A stretch of DNA of 64,000 nt from Owenia fusiformis (taxonomy: Eukaryota; Annelida; Polychaeta; Sabellida; Oweniidae): assembly GCA_903813345.2 (NCBI GenBank), contig CAIIXF020000008.1, forward strand, positions 13,252,822 to 13,316,821, in the 5' to 3' direction. The notes beneath the pieces were generated by a model, which saw only the letters and a list, made by a program, of their open reading frames with translations, had not been told where the DNA came from and did no database searches. This document shows positions 13,135-25,858 of this stretch, piece by piece. The position numbers were made by a program, and so were the translations under genes. How positions within the stretch are numbered: the first letter of the stretch is position 1; the number at the start of each line of letters is the position of its first letter.

Positions 13135-14642
13135 CTGAAGCAAGAAAAAACCTCTATAGTCCTTTTAGCAGATATATATACAAGGACATATTGTATAGCA
13201 TTTGATTTATAGAAATATATTTCAAACGGTATTTCGATGTCATACTTAATTGTTCCTTTTTGATTTTTTTGATTTTCTCTAGTCTGCACAGCGATTCAGC
13301 CTTTGTGATGAGGATGCACTGAAATGAAGACAAGATTTTTCTTGAAATCAAAAAGGACATGTAAAAAGTAGCAAATGTTGAGAGCTAAAATGCTTAGGGC
13401 TATTGATCTTGTTATAATGAACTGTTATTGTTATTAAAGATAAAGTACATATATCTTTGGATAGACCGGGGGGTATATAACACCCAAGAATATATAACAT
13501 TTCTGAGGAGCGGCAGAATATATTGTACTGTTGTACTTAATCGTCTTAAGAAATGTACCCAAAAGTTTATCAACAGCACAGATAAACCAATCAATATTTT
13601 CAGAGACTTTTTGCATGGTCATGTTGCTGAAGCATGTAATTTTTCTCCCCGATACACAGTTTTTAGTTCAGCCTTTTTGATGTTTAACCATTTACTTTTT
13701 ATTTCTTATTTCGATGACAGTCTGCATATTTGCTACATTATCCATCCCATTTGATAATATTTCAGAAGGAATGTTTTGCATATCTCTTTGGGTATTGGCC
13801 TTGCATTATTCTAGGTCTTTTGGCTTGGGATAAGCTTAAAATGCTCCTTCAAATAGCTCCAGAGAAAGTTTGCGGATGAAGACGGCAGAAAAATCACAGA
13901 GACCACAGCACTTATCGTCAAATGATTTAGCAGTAATGGAGTTCCACCTTCCAGAGTTACAGAGACCAAATGTTATTCGAATGAGAACATTGTGGTCTCA
14001 AAAAGAATGAGTCCTTCCACGTACAACAAGGGTCAAACAAGAATTCCTATGAAAGCAGTTTCCTCAACGTCTGATTTGTATAAAGACATTGTGAGGACCT
14101 CCATATTCAACAGATTTGACTTTTCACTGGGGAAATTTGATGAATCATGTTTATGGTACCAAGTGAAGAGACCTAGAACAACTTAAGGCCAACATCTGAA
14201 GAGAAATTCAAAATTTAAAAAAATTCTGAAGAGAAATCCGCAAACTTATTGAACGAGCGCGACGTGGTATATCCGTCCCGCTCTCGGGAATATAAATTTC
14301 CATTTTCGTGTAGTGAATTGAGGTCCTACATTTTGTGGGATCTCTCAGACGAAAAATTCTCGATTTTACACAGGGATGTGAAAAGTTTATAACCTGTTCA
14401 TATCCTCCAAATCTATGTACCTACCAGATGTACCGTTATGAAAAGTAAAACCATTTCTCTCGTATTTTTCATCATGGTGATAACCATATTCCTCTGTGAT
14501 TTCAGTGCGTGTTAATGCGTTCACGATTCCTTGCGTACTGTTCAATATATGCTATATTTGCGAAGTCATTTACAGTATTCTATTATGTATTAAATCATCA
14601 GCAATTACGTGTAAAATATAAGGATATATTATGTATATTTAC

Positions 14643-14920
14643 TGTACCGTTTAACAAAATAAATCACATCTAATATGGGATAAACGATAAAAGATATAGC
14701 CTTGCCAGTGATCATGTTCAAGGACTCATTTAAATTACTGTGTAAAGTGTATGTCCCCTTCCTAATAAAGGATAGCTTATGTTTGTTTGCTGTATCCGTT
14801 TGACAAAATAAATCACATTTAATATGGGATAAACGATAAAAGATAGCCTTGCCAGTGATCTTGTTCAAGGACTCATTTAAATTACTGTGTAAAGTGTATG
14901 TCCCCCTTCCTAATAAAGAA
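14643..14920. repeat. two tandem copies of a ~135-base unit
   Basis: The segment with AATATGGGATAAACGATAAA and CACTTTACACAGTAATTTAA (as its complement) occurs twice in direct orientation, about 14643-14773 and 14785-14920, with a few substitutions. No coding potential is evident. Confidence 0.8.
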
Positions 14921-14929
14921 ACATCTGTA

Positions 14930-15100
14930 GCATGACGCTAGCTACAGGGGCTTCGGACTCTTGAGCGGGAGGTACTGGGTTCGATTCCCGCACTGGATTG
15001 AATGTACAGATTGAATCTAGTACACTCCATTTCACGTCCAGTATCTGGCTTGTAACAATACAGCTTGGACGCAGGGACGCAGTGTCCGTTACATATCAGG
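14930..15100 (+). repeat. possible tRNA-derived SINE
   Basis: A clear B-box-like motif (GGGTTCGATTCCCGC near 14979) sits about 40 bases after GACGCTAGCTACAGGGG, followed by a GC-richer body than its surroundings. It abuts the end of the tandem duplication. A decayed tRNA gene is the alternative. Confidence 0.4.
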
Positions 15101-17029
15101 GTCGTTGCATATCGTATTAGATATGCGTATGCATGGTTCTAAAGAAAAAAACACGTGTTTCTGGAAGAAAATGTAAGCAATATAAATTCTTAAGGATTGG
15201 TTCCCCACTTGAGTGTGGAATCAGAAGATGTCGAGCGTGAATATTAGAAAATAAATGTTACTATAAACACTAGTGGGAAAGAAAAAGAGTGTTAAAAACA
15301 CAGCACATTCAGATAATGGCGTGAATTCAACACCATGTCAAAGGCGTTATACTTACCCTATATATTAAATGTAATTCTTGCATTCACCGTTTTCCAATAA
15401 AATATATCAAATATATGAACAATTAAATAAAATTCTTGCATATCCTGTTTTTCAATTAAATATATCAAATATATTTAACAATTTAATAAAACATAAACTA
15501 GAGTATAAATCTAATAGTCTGAAGAGCGAGAAGTAGTTTTTAATCATTGTATTTACAATACACAATATCAACATTACAGATATATTGCAGTATGATAATA
15601 ACGACACTAATGCAAGAATAAAGAGGTCACAAAGACACAATTTAAACATTTTAATGATACATAATAAACTTTTCTTTGAAATAAAACAATATAAACTCCA
15701 GAAATCGTACAAAAGGAATATTTTCTTGTTACGTCATTTTTTATAGTTTTTGCCAATATATTTTACCCCAAAATGTATTATTTATTTCAAATATTTTTTT
15801 GATGATATCACATGTTCAAAATTATTGAGCATTTATGTCCGGGCTACTTTATATTATTTACATATATAAGTTGTATATTTATTATTATATCAGTATCGCG
15901 GTCGTGCATCTAGGCACTTCCGATACAGAACATACTTGACAAAACTCACGTGTACCTAAGTAACCACGTCATGTGTCCATTAGTCATCTCATTTTATATG
16001 CAATTAAATGTGATGTTATACCAACTAACTAACAAACATACATTAAAACTACTTAATAAACAATCCATAAAACACATGAAAATCTAACGAGCGTCAGCTT
16101 TTAAAAGCAAATACAGGGTAACACAAAGTAACAACACTTATAATTACTTAAATACTATGTTACAATAGAGGCAAAGGAAATTTATGGCGCATTGTTACTT
16201 TTTGGGTTATAACTTTTTTTATTAGAAATGATTGGCATTGAATAAATTATGCGGAGAGCCTAATCCCTGACCTGCTCATCCTGAGAGAATCTTACTTCAT
16301 TGATAATTTTGCCTTAAAAATGGTGAATTTCCCCAAAAAATGTTTTAGCAACAGCTGATTCTTTTTTGATCCTTTAAATGTTACTTGGGTTGATATTTGG
16401 GCTTTTGTATAAACTGTAAACCTAAAATGGTATAAACGTAAGGTGTAAAACTTATTTAGCTAAGTTTAAGGGAGGTTTTAGTTTTTCTTAGCATGTTCTA
16501 TATATAAAAATTCATGAAATATGATGTCTAAAATTAATTAAGGTATGCCCTTGGAAGACCCCTATAAATCCAAATCTATGAATATGTAGCCAATGTGCCA
16601 AAGATTTCTACAGAAACCAGCAAGAAAACGTTAACGTGTACACCAGTCACAAGGAAAACAAGCCCCAACTATCCCATACCATAATCCAACGTGAAAAGAA
16701 ACAATGTTACTGCACATTCCCCCATCATTCAAATTCCATTATGACAATCCAGGATCATAACACCAAGAGACATTTCATTCATACATAACCCGGTAACGAA
16801 TCGGTATAAGTTCATAAACTAATACGTATCATACCAAAAATAGTTATAGAGATACTATTTTCATACAAGATAGAGAATTCAGTCTCAAATGATGTGGGAC
16901 AGACGAAATCCAGTTTCAAAGTCCATAAACATTTCAGAGGGTCAACATCCATTTGCAAAGCTGACATCATAATCCATAAAAGCTATGCCTGGTTTTGATC
17001 CCTATTTCTGTTTTGGTGGTTTTATGTTG

Positions 17030-17280
17030 GATTGTGTACAAATGTGTTGTGTTTATATAACAATAGGTTGTGTTCGTTTTTTGTTGATTATGTTTGTTTA
17101 TTATTGCACCCGATTGTGTTGTGTTAGTTTGATAATTGGTTATGTTTTGGTGGTTCAAAATCGGGTTGTGATATGCCATATCGCGGTTTTGTTATTTTGA
17201 CAATTGGTTGTGTTTTTTGTGTTATGTTATTATGTTGATCCTCTAGGTTGCGCTTGGTTGAAAAGGTTAGTTGTGAATTG
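17030..17280. repeat. degenerate TG-rich low-complexity tract
   Basis: Irregular repetition of TTGGTTGTGTT-like words on the plus strand. It opens frames on both strands with Cys/Val or Asn/Thr-rich products, which are composition artefacts. Confidence 0.6.
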
Positions 17281-18033
17281 TGATAGGTTTTAAATACATC
17301 AAGTTGGGGGAGGGATGGGGCAGATCGTATTGTGATAAACGATTGGGCATTAAAAATTCAAATAAAGACACTTAAAATGTTGAAAATATAAGACTTGATC
17401 TAGATGTTGACTTTTAATCTAGATATAGATTTGACCTAAATTTTACCTATCAATGACCATGCAGAAGTTATCAAGAGGTTTATGATATGATTTAACAGTA
17501 TGCCATAAATTCGGGTCTTTTATTTTTTTATTTCATTCAGTATTGAAGTCTAGGTAGAAGGTCAGTCACATACATAGCAAAATGTCGCCTTTAATTCATC
17601 GTAAGATTATTGTATTTTAGAGTACACGCCTCATTTATTAAAGCCAATGGAACCCATTGAATGTCTTTGAATGCACATAGCACTATTTGTTACATAACTT
17701 TTAATTTAATTACTAGTACCTGTAATGTTTAGTTTTTTAGACTATTTGTAAACAGGCCATGTAAAATAATCTTAGTGTACAAATATTTTTTGAAAGGTGA
17801 CATGTACATTGTTTACTGTAGCAACGGCTATGTCAATAAAAGTTACTATACAAGCACTGGGCGAGTGTGGCTAATCGATGATCGTTCCATTACTAGTACC
17901 TTTGTATTCAAACCCCGGGATACAAGCTGAAGGATCTATTCCACATTATCAATATGGATTCCAGATAGAAATACGTTTTTGACAAGGATCATCACAGACG
18001 GCTTATCAAATATATGGTGCCGAATTTTAAAGA

Positions 18034-20635
18034 ATGGTAAGATACATTATAGAACTATGATTTATTACGAATATATCGCTATAACAGTTGCAATCAAGAC
18101 AAAATCATAGCAAAGTTATATGTATACAAAAACGTCTTTGGACTGCGCTCAAGCAGGATTCTCCAGTTTGATATCTGGTTCGGCTATGTTATCATAGTGA
18201 TAGAGATAGACGTCCTTGATGTATACCAGTATATAGACACCGGTGGCCATACCAACCATAAAACATGTCAACATTTCTTAAAACCTAAAAATTTCTTAAC
18301 CTAAAAATATTTTATTGGAATTGCAATTGTTAAGATAAGTTAATGGTCAGTTCAGTGAAATACGTCAATGCAATAGTATTATTCAACTGTATTTTATTTC
18401 AGGCTAATTTCGGAAATGATGTCGTAACTCTCAGTGAAGATTCAAAAAAGTGTAAGTACTACTATATCTAGTACTTCAATCCATAACGCATTAAAACAAA
18501 CTATGAACCAAGATTAAAAACATTTCTCTGACATATGAATAAATAATTCAACCATGAGAACTAACTCCAGAACTATTGATTGTGAATTTTAGATTTGAAA
18601 GAACAGCTTTTGAAGTACAGTGATACCAACAAAGATGGTGTTATTTCAAAAGATGAAATTTGGGACTGTTTGAACTACATTGGTATCAATATTGACGACG
18701 AGAAATCAATGGACGTCGTTATGGAATTGTTTGATACAAACGGTAGGCTATTGATATGTATACATATACAGTAGCTTCATGTAAATGTGAATTATTCTCG
18801 AGAATTTTAAAACCATATTTACAAAATGTTGTCAACTTTTCTGGAAATCCGGCATCGTTTCGGCACGGTTCCGGTGTGAACAGGTGAAAGAAATTATGGT
18901 CCCCCAGGGATTATGGTCCCCCTTTTTAAAGGCCCTTACTGGCCCTGATTGTGTATAAGATAATAAGGGAAAGAATTGTATTTAGGTCACCATATAAATC
19001 AATGAAGAGTAGGACCATAATTTGATAGGACTTCCTACCCTTTTACACCGGCACCGAAACCTTTCGACACCAAAATTTGGTACCGGACTAGTCAGTCCAT
19101 TTGGTGCCGAAACGGCACCGAAACGGCGTCGAAAATCAGAATTGCTTACTTTTACTTTCACTGGTGTCTCGTGTTACTACAGTTTAGTAAGTAGCCATCA
19201 CCTGATACAGTCTACACTGGTCAATCAGTGAATTGCTAGCAAACTATCAAACTATGCACACATCAAAAATACAGAATTACATGGTTCAATTTTCAATTCG
19301 TGAAACACTTCCTCCAATACGAGTAGGATGATATATTCTTTTTCTTAAAGGTGAATGGGAAAACGCTTGCATAATTAAATTGAGATTCTTGGGTCTTAAA
19401 TATACCGATGTGTTATATACGTTGTGCTATGTTCCATTCCTTTATTGCAGAAGATGGGGATCTAAGTGTTGATGAGATTGTTAACCAATGGGAAGAACTA
19501 CAAGTACATTCTCTTCGTAGTGAGGAACTGATGACATGTTTTGAAAAACTGGACAAAAACGGAGATGGATTTATTCGTTTACCAGAGTTAAGGGCAGTTT
19601 TGACTAAAAAAGGTAAGTGTTATTTAATGACAACTGCATCAAGTGCACCTATCCCCATATCAACTTTAAGATAAATCTACAGAATGTATAATCTTCGAAA
19701 GACCTGAATAAAGTAACATAATGAACAACATACATGTATAACCGAAAGAAATAATTAAGCTAGCAGTACACCAATGGGACATGATAGGACATCAATGGAG
19801 CTATAGCACTGGCGGATCTGGGGGAGGGGGGGGGCGGAAGTTTTTTCTCAGTCCAGAAGTTTGTCCCCCCTTGTTGTTTCCCATATCCGCCCCTGTATAG
19901 AGTAAAATATTTTCATGGAACATGAAAGGACAAAGCCGGACATGTCCCATAGGTATACGGCAAGCTTTATCTGAACAGTTCGAAAACGCCAGTTACAATC
20001 TCGATATGACAAGTACTGTAAACTTAGTAAAGCCATCCCAGAATTCCAAAAATAGTGCGTACAAGTATACTTTATTCCTGTAAAGGTGTCAGTGTTTCAT
20101 TTTATTTTCAGGAAGAAATCAGTTCAGTGGGACTGAAGCTGCAGAAATTATACAGGAGCTTAAATTAAAATTTGATAAAAACAACGATGGCAAATTCAGC
20201 TATCCAGGTAAGAATCCAAATGCTGCTACTTTCGTTATATCTACTACTGTTTCTGCTGCAAAGCATCCATCTTGACGTTCTCAAACTTTGAACATTATTT
20301 AGTAAGAACTGAGTTTCTAAAAACACATTGAAATGTTGATGGCTTCCCTAAAATAGGTAGATCCAACAATGAATATTCCACATGTAATAAAGACTTAGGA
20401 CACACTGTTTGCAACAATTAAAGGAGTATTATACTATTATACCATCAAATTCCCCTTGTTTTATACACGTACTTTCATTAATGATATTTACTTCCAATTC
20501 GACATGGTATACATGTTTATTTTTCATTTTGTTTCAGAATTTGTACAGATGTATGCTGACACAGAATTCCATTTTAAACCTAAAGAAAAGAAAAATGAAA
20601 CATTACCAGATGCTAAAGTATCAATGGAGGACTAA
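18034..20635 (+). CDS. four-EF-hand calcium-binding protein, paralogue 1
   Basis: A small soluble calcium-binding protein of the calmodulin/calbindin superfamily, probably a cytosolic buffer or sensor since no signal peptide is seen. Exons: 18034-18036 (ATG only), 18403-18451, 18593-18742, 19451-19612, 20112-20207 and 20538-20635, giving 185 residues. The four calcium loops are DTNKDGVISKDE, DTNEDGDLSVDE, DKNGDGFIRLPE and DKNNDGKFSYPE; all look canonical with acidic positions 1, 3, 5 and 12. The ATG-only first exon followed by GTAAGATA is inferred from the same arrangement in the two downstream paralogues. The phase-1 introns that split loop 2 after its third residue and loop 4 before its final Glu are shared by all three. 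The tail after the fourth loop is Lys-rich and ends PDAKVSMED. The exact family name is not recognised. Confidence 0.9.
18871..19051 (-). mobile_element. MITE, CCGGTGTAAAAG family, copy 1
   Basis: Ends CCGGTGTGAACAGGTGAAAG and CCTACCCTTTTACACCGG; body shares GGGATTATGGTCCCC, GGCCCTTACTGGCCCTGATT and GATAATAAGGGAAAGA with three further copies in this window. It lies in intron 3 of EF-hand paralogue 1, in the opposite orientation to copies 2 and 4, and sits inside a segment rich in CGGCACCGAAAC-like words. Confidence 0.88.
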
Positions 20636-20686
20636 CAAAATAATTTATTTATATATTTATTGCATTACCCATAAATCAATGTACAT

Positions 20687-21039
20687 GTGCATGGGTTTAG
20701 TTAAAATTTAAGATGATGATACAACTTTTTCTCGTAAATCAGAGGCACATTTATGTATTGCCCCTCTCCCTTGATAAGAATTGCTTTTGCTACATGGGTT
20801 TAGCTAAAATATAAGATGATGATACATGGGTTTAGCTAAAATATAAGATGATGATACAACTTCTTCTCGTAAATCAGAGGCACATTTATGTATTGCCCCT
20901 CTCCCTTGATAAGAATTGCTTTTGCTACATGGGTTTAGCTAAAATATAAGATGATGATACATGGGTTTAGCTAAAATATAAGATGATGATACAACTTCTT
21001 CTCGTAAATCAGAGGCACATTTATGTATTGCCCCTCTCC
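20687..21039. repeat. tandem repeat, ~135-base period, just after the EF-hand 1 stop
   Basis: The unit contains GGGTTTAGCTAAAATATAAG (itself doubled in later units) and AGAGGCACATTTATGTATTG. About two and a half units are visible before a 2.8 kb insertion interrupts the array; the rest of the interrupted unit resumes at 23871. Confidence 0.85.
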
Positions 21040-23869
21040 ACGGGTTGTATCCAAAGCCCCGTTATAATTGAGAGGTCGCGAGCAAGTTCCCGCTGAAATC
21101 ACGAGCAAAGTCCTTTTTATTTAATTCATCTGGAAATATGGACCAAAAAGGTAAGACTACGCATTACTGTTCTTTGATACTTTAGGTATACTTTCAGAAC
21201 AGGTATATCTTCACAAACAATGACATGAAAGATAACTATTTTTACTGGCATGGAAGAAACGGGCGTCAATATGCACGTTTGCATAATTTACTGTTAACAT
21301 ATTACTTTTATGGTTAAAATAGAGACAAGAACTACGATATACATACCTCATTATGAATATCGGACCAACATTGTATGTATTGATAAGTTTGTTTTCAAAA
21401 ACATCCACGGTGGGGGTGAAAATACATCATCGAAGGTGTGCCAGTGGCCCCGCTGAAATTATGAGGAAGCCCCGCTGAAAACATGAGGAGGTCCCGCTGA
21501 AAACAGGAGCAGATATCACGAGTACCCGCTTCGATCACGAGGAAAGCTCATTACTATTACATAAAATATTGAGGTTCTTCAAATAAACGTACACGAAAGA
21601 CCAAGTTAAGTACTTCTAATGATTACTGTATATATACTGTTTCATTCTAGGGCCAGGTTTCTAATGTTTCCATTCCAACTTCAAGCCACCAGAGATTTCG
21701 TCAAACATTTTATAGAGTTGCATCCATATCAAAATGTATAGGAGAAAGGTGGATATCATTTCAAGAATGAACTTAATTGGAGCCTGAGGTTCAGGGTAAT
21801 GAGTCTTGTATTAAACAAAGACACCCCAAGTTGCAAGAAGATGAAATTTAGAGAGAAAGGAGAACCACAAAGTCTCCATGATAATTCAGGTTCTACTTTT
21901 ATAATTTAACAATAACATTTAACAATAACATTCAAGTTTTTGTTTTTAAATATTTATTAAAATAATGATGATTTGTATTCCATACCTGATAATTTTCAGG
22001 GACATATCAACCGGGAATATATTCCATATCCGGGCAAATATTTTTCGTATGTCCCGCTCAAACGTGGATCCGGGACATATAAATCGTATGTCCTGCATAA
22101 GCCATTTTCCTGGACATATTGTTACGCGGTAAACACGATACAAATATATGTCATATTCCACAATGAATATGGCATATTCACTTGTGGAGTATGACAGATT
22201 CACCTGCGGTATATGGCATACTCACCTGCGGTGTAAGGCATATTTTGCAAATGAGTATGACATATTCTGCGAGCATGGGGTATTTACTGAAATCAATGTA
22301 TCACATATTCAATACGGAATATGCCATACTCACCTGCGGAATACGCCATATACCACAGCTGAATATGGCATATACACCCGTATCACAAATACCACGCAAC
22401 CATGAATATATGCCATATTCCGCGTAACACATACGATGTTACGCGGAGTATGGCATACATTTATGGTTGCGTGGTATTTGTGATACGGGTATATAGTATA
22501 TGCCATACTCACCTGCAGTTTATGGCATATTCCGCATGTGAGTATGCGATATTCCGCCGTGAATATGCGATACATTGATTTCAGTGAATACCTGATAGTC
22601 ACCTGCAGAATATGTCATACTCACTTGCCGAATATGTCATATACCGCAGGTGAAAATGACACAATGATTACCCGTTTGTTCAATCAATGCAATTAACAAT
22701 TGCGTACTTCCGTATCGTGTTCTCATTGCTTAGTGGGTATGCAATATACTGCAGCTGAATCTGTCATACACAGCAAGTGAATATGCCATATTTATTGCAG
22801 AATATGACACATATTTGCATCATGTTTTCCGCGTAACACGTGCGTTTAACATAACCTACGATTAATTGTTAATGATGAAATTATTTGATTATTATTATTT
22901 CGGACTCATAATCGGATGATGTACTCCTTTGTTACTTACATCTCGCAGTTGATCCATAAATTGCCTTTTCAAACGTGTGCGCCATTGGTGCTGAATCCTC
23001 TAAGGTAGTAATATACTGAACTACAGTATAATGTAACTTCAGTGAAATATAAATATATATTGCATACAAAGAAGAACGAGTTATTTGAAACTTGTCTAAA
23101 GTCGTGGAATGGATTTAAATCTTCTCTTGGTAAATTTCTCGATGGAGTCAGGTCGAAATACATTAAGTGAAATGGTTTTATTGGAATCATGCTCGTAGCC
23201 AGCTTTTGGTAAGGGGGGGTTGCTCGAACCGATAATAACAATGACAATTATATATGATATATATTGCTCTGTAGAGTATCAATAATTAATATATTTATGA
23301 CGTTGGCTACAGTCGTGGCAGATTTGCAAAGTCAAATCGGTCTTCACTCCATTTTAGATAGCCACTTGCTCTTGATTTCAGCGGGACCTCCTCATGTTTT
23401 CAGCGGGGCCTCCTCATGTTTTCAGCGGGATCTTTAGTTTATTGCTCATGGTTGAAGCGGGGCCTCAAGGGATATGCTAAAATTGAAATATATATTTTTT
23501 GTGAAACTTTAGGAAGTGAAACTCACAATACCTTCATTTCATATTACTATGACCATTTCAACTGAAGGGCAATGACCTTCTTCAGCTATAAAATATAGAA
23601 ATATATAGATAAAGATTCAAGATGATACATTCTCTCTCCAATTAACGAATAACAAAACTCAGAACATCAGCTCGTGATCCTTTTTTGCAGAAGTTGCTTT
23701 TTAGTATCAATACCATGTAATAATTGAGTAAAATTAAATGAAAACGCTTTTTACAACATACAATTTAAGTAAAGAAAAGATAACCCTTCTTTTCTTTTAA
23801 TTGCTCGCGATTTCAGCGGGTATTTGCTCGCGACTTCTAAATCATAGCGGGGCTTTAGATACTACCCGT
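21040..23869. mobile_element. large palindromic (foldback) element, 2.83 kb, inserted in a tandem repeat
   Basis: The element starts ACGGGTTGTATCCAAAGCCC and ends with TAGATACTACCCGT. It splits a repeat unit, whose sequence continues on both sides, with CCTCTCC repeated at the junctions as a 6-7 base target duplication. Subterminal parts carry repeated CCCGCTGAAA / TTTCAGCGGG motifs (21447-21530 and 23370-23465, plus both ends). The core (about 21970-22830) consists of degenerate repeats of GGCATATTCACCTGCGG-like words arranged symmetrically about 22433, where a sharp hairpin (22375-22492) lies. No transposase is present. Confidence 0.8.
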
Positions 23870-25858
23870 GCCTCTCCCTTGATAAGAATTGCTTTTGCTT
23901 TGTATGTTTGAAGCAAAATCTGATAAAAAACGTAGCTTGTTATATCATGCATTCACTCACTAATTTGATAAAGAAGGTTATGATGATCACTATGCAAAGA
24001 AAGTGATAAACAAAGTATACCATGATTCTGACGTCATATTATAATTCTTGATGTTTGATGTGTTTATATACCCTGTTGTTTGAGTTTCATATCATTTCAT
24101 TATTTATTGTTAAAGTAGTAGTGAGGACAGAATTTATCAGGATTCACTATTTCTGATTTTCAATGTAAATTTGAAATTTAAAAAAGTATGTTGTATTTAT
24201 ATTAATACATGTATATATTTATGTATAAGAAACATATAAAAATCTGAAATTTTGTGAATGATAAAACTATCCATCTAACCTTCTTTTATTCTATAGTTAC
24301 ATAAAATGGTTAATAAAAGAATCCTGGTAAGATGACGTAAATGCCATTAGCAGGCATATAAACTGCTAAAGAATTATTCCAGTTTAGCACCATGTATGAA
24401 ATATTAAAAAATACCCTCATTATGGACCAGAAATCCGACGTTGTGATTGTTGCCCAATCTTTTTGTAAGGACGATCATTTATTTTGTTATCATATTTATA
24501 TATGTTTCGTACAGGTATCACCTGTAATTTTTACTGCCTGTTTCATTGCAGTACAAAATGAATTAAAGAAATACACAGGGATAGTGTCAATGGTGTTCTG
24601 GTATGCCAGCAGGAAAAACAAGAAGAGTGTCAAATAACTCAATCACTGAAGCAGGCTGTCATGATACGAAGGCTTATATACAACTTGAAAATTATTACAA
24701 ATTATTATGTAGTTTGAAGTTTTATCACTTGATCTGCTCATTGAAGTAAATTGACATTTCAGAGAATTAATTTTGGATCGGACTCCATATACCCATGAAA
24801 TGTGTGCACTGGTGGATCCAAGGGGCGTGAGTAGTGGGCCTTATTTTTAATTTTAGGCCAAATTATCAAAAAAGGCCTTAAATTAAAATAATTCTGACTC
24901 AAAATGCGGCCTCTTGTTAGCCTCTGGATCAGCCAGTGTTATGGTCGAGCAATAGGCATCTCAAGTGGCCAGACCATCATCCTGTTTAAAAGCTACTGTA
25001 TTGTTGAATTCGAATTGATCAACAGTTGTTCAAGAACATGTATTGCAATGACTTCAGCCTGAATTCTCCGTGGTGTTGTGATTTTCTATTATGATACTGG
25101 GTTGCAATGGATGTGGAGGAGGGTTTAGACACCTGTATATTATATGATTGGATGCTGGGGTTTGATTCCTATTTTCCTATTGTCAGTTGAACTCTTTGAT
25201 ATAAATGCTCCTTTTCTAAATGTGTTTTCATACTCTTTATTTCCCGATTTTATGCCCCGATAAGCTATGATAAAAAGATATTGTTAATAACCCACGAGTT
25301 ATAATACAAGGGTGGATGTCAATGCGATTGAAATGGTTTTATTGGTAATACTATTGTAGTATCCACAAGATTTGGATTAACCTACTAATCGTCAATATAA
25401 CACATAAATCCACAACAGAAATGATGTAACCATCGAACTAACCCGTTCATTTATAAAAGGATTGGAGTATTTATAAAGCAAAACAGAAAAGCCAGGTCGA
25501 TGAACTGCACCTATACACTTTGTGAAACATGGACCAGTGGACAAGACCAACTTAGCAACAACACAAGCTGGACTAGCAAATGCTGATCAGTCCATACCAT
25601 ATTGATTGAAGTTTTTTTGAGTATTACACAAAAAGCAATTATTTCACATTTATATGATAAACATTTGATTTGGTCTTTATAGAACTGTAATCCGAAGTGA
25701 AACTTGTTGGAACATACATCTGGATATTTAAAAAATTAAAGAACCTTGAACTAGGGGTAGCCCAGTGTACAAGTCACTGTCTTAGCAAAGCTGTTGTTCA
25801 AATTCATTTTCATTCATAGTCATATTCATTCAGAAGTAAAGAGGGATCTAATGCAAAC
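23870..25858. other. intergenic region between EF-hand paralogues 1 and 2
   Basis: Resumes the interrupted repeat unit at 23871, then AT-rich single-copy-looking DNA. No gene, RNA or clear repeat recognised. An 81-codon frame at 24392-24637 has no supporting features. Confidence 0.5.

Larger units (their letters stand above)
13135..18033. other. intergenic region upstream of laccase A and of the first EF-hand gene
   Basis: Both neighbouring genes are divergent here, so promoters for both should lie in this stretch, but no promoter motif could be assigned. It contains a tandem duplication (14643-14920), a tRNA-like repeat (14930-15100) and a TG-rich low-complexity stretch (17030-17280). Confidence 0.5.

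Noticed and set aside
13550-13622. Possible first exon of laccase A (MTMQKVSENIDWFICAVDKL, phase 1 donor)
   Set aside because: The phase fits, but the peptide is a poor signal sequence and lies in a stretch with frames on both strands.
13860-14190. Region with a Ser/Arg-rich 64-codon frame that looked like a gene remnant
   Set aside because: Neighbouring frames are broken by many stops and no family was recognised.
16967-17200. Hydrophobic Cys-rich frame and its antisense partner
   Set aside because: Product of a TG-rich low-complexity tract; no start context, splice or family match.
21946-22602. Several overlapping open frames on both strands
   Set aside because: They are translations of the symmetrical GGCATATTC-type repeat array and have no independent coding support.
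24392-24637. 81-codon frame between EF-hand genes 1 and 2
   Set aside because: No domain, no splice partner and AT-biased composition; probably chance.
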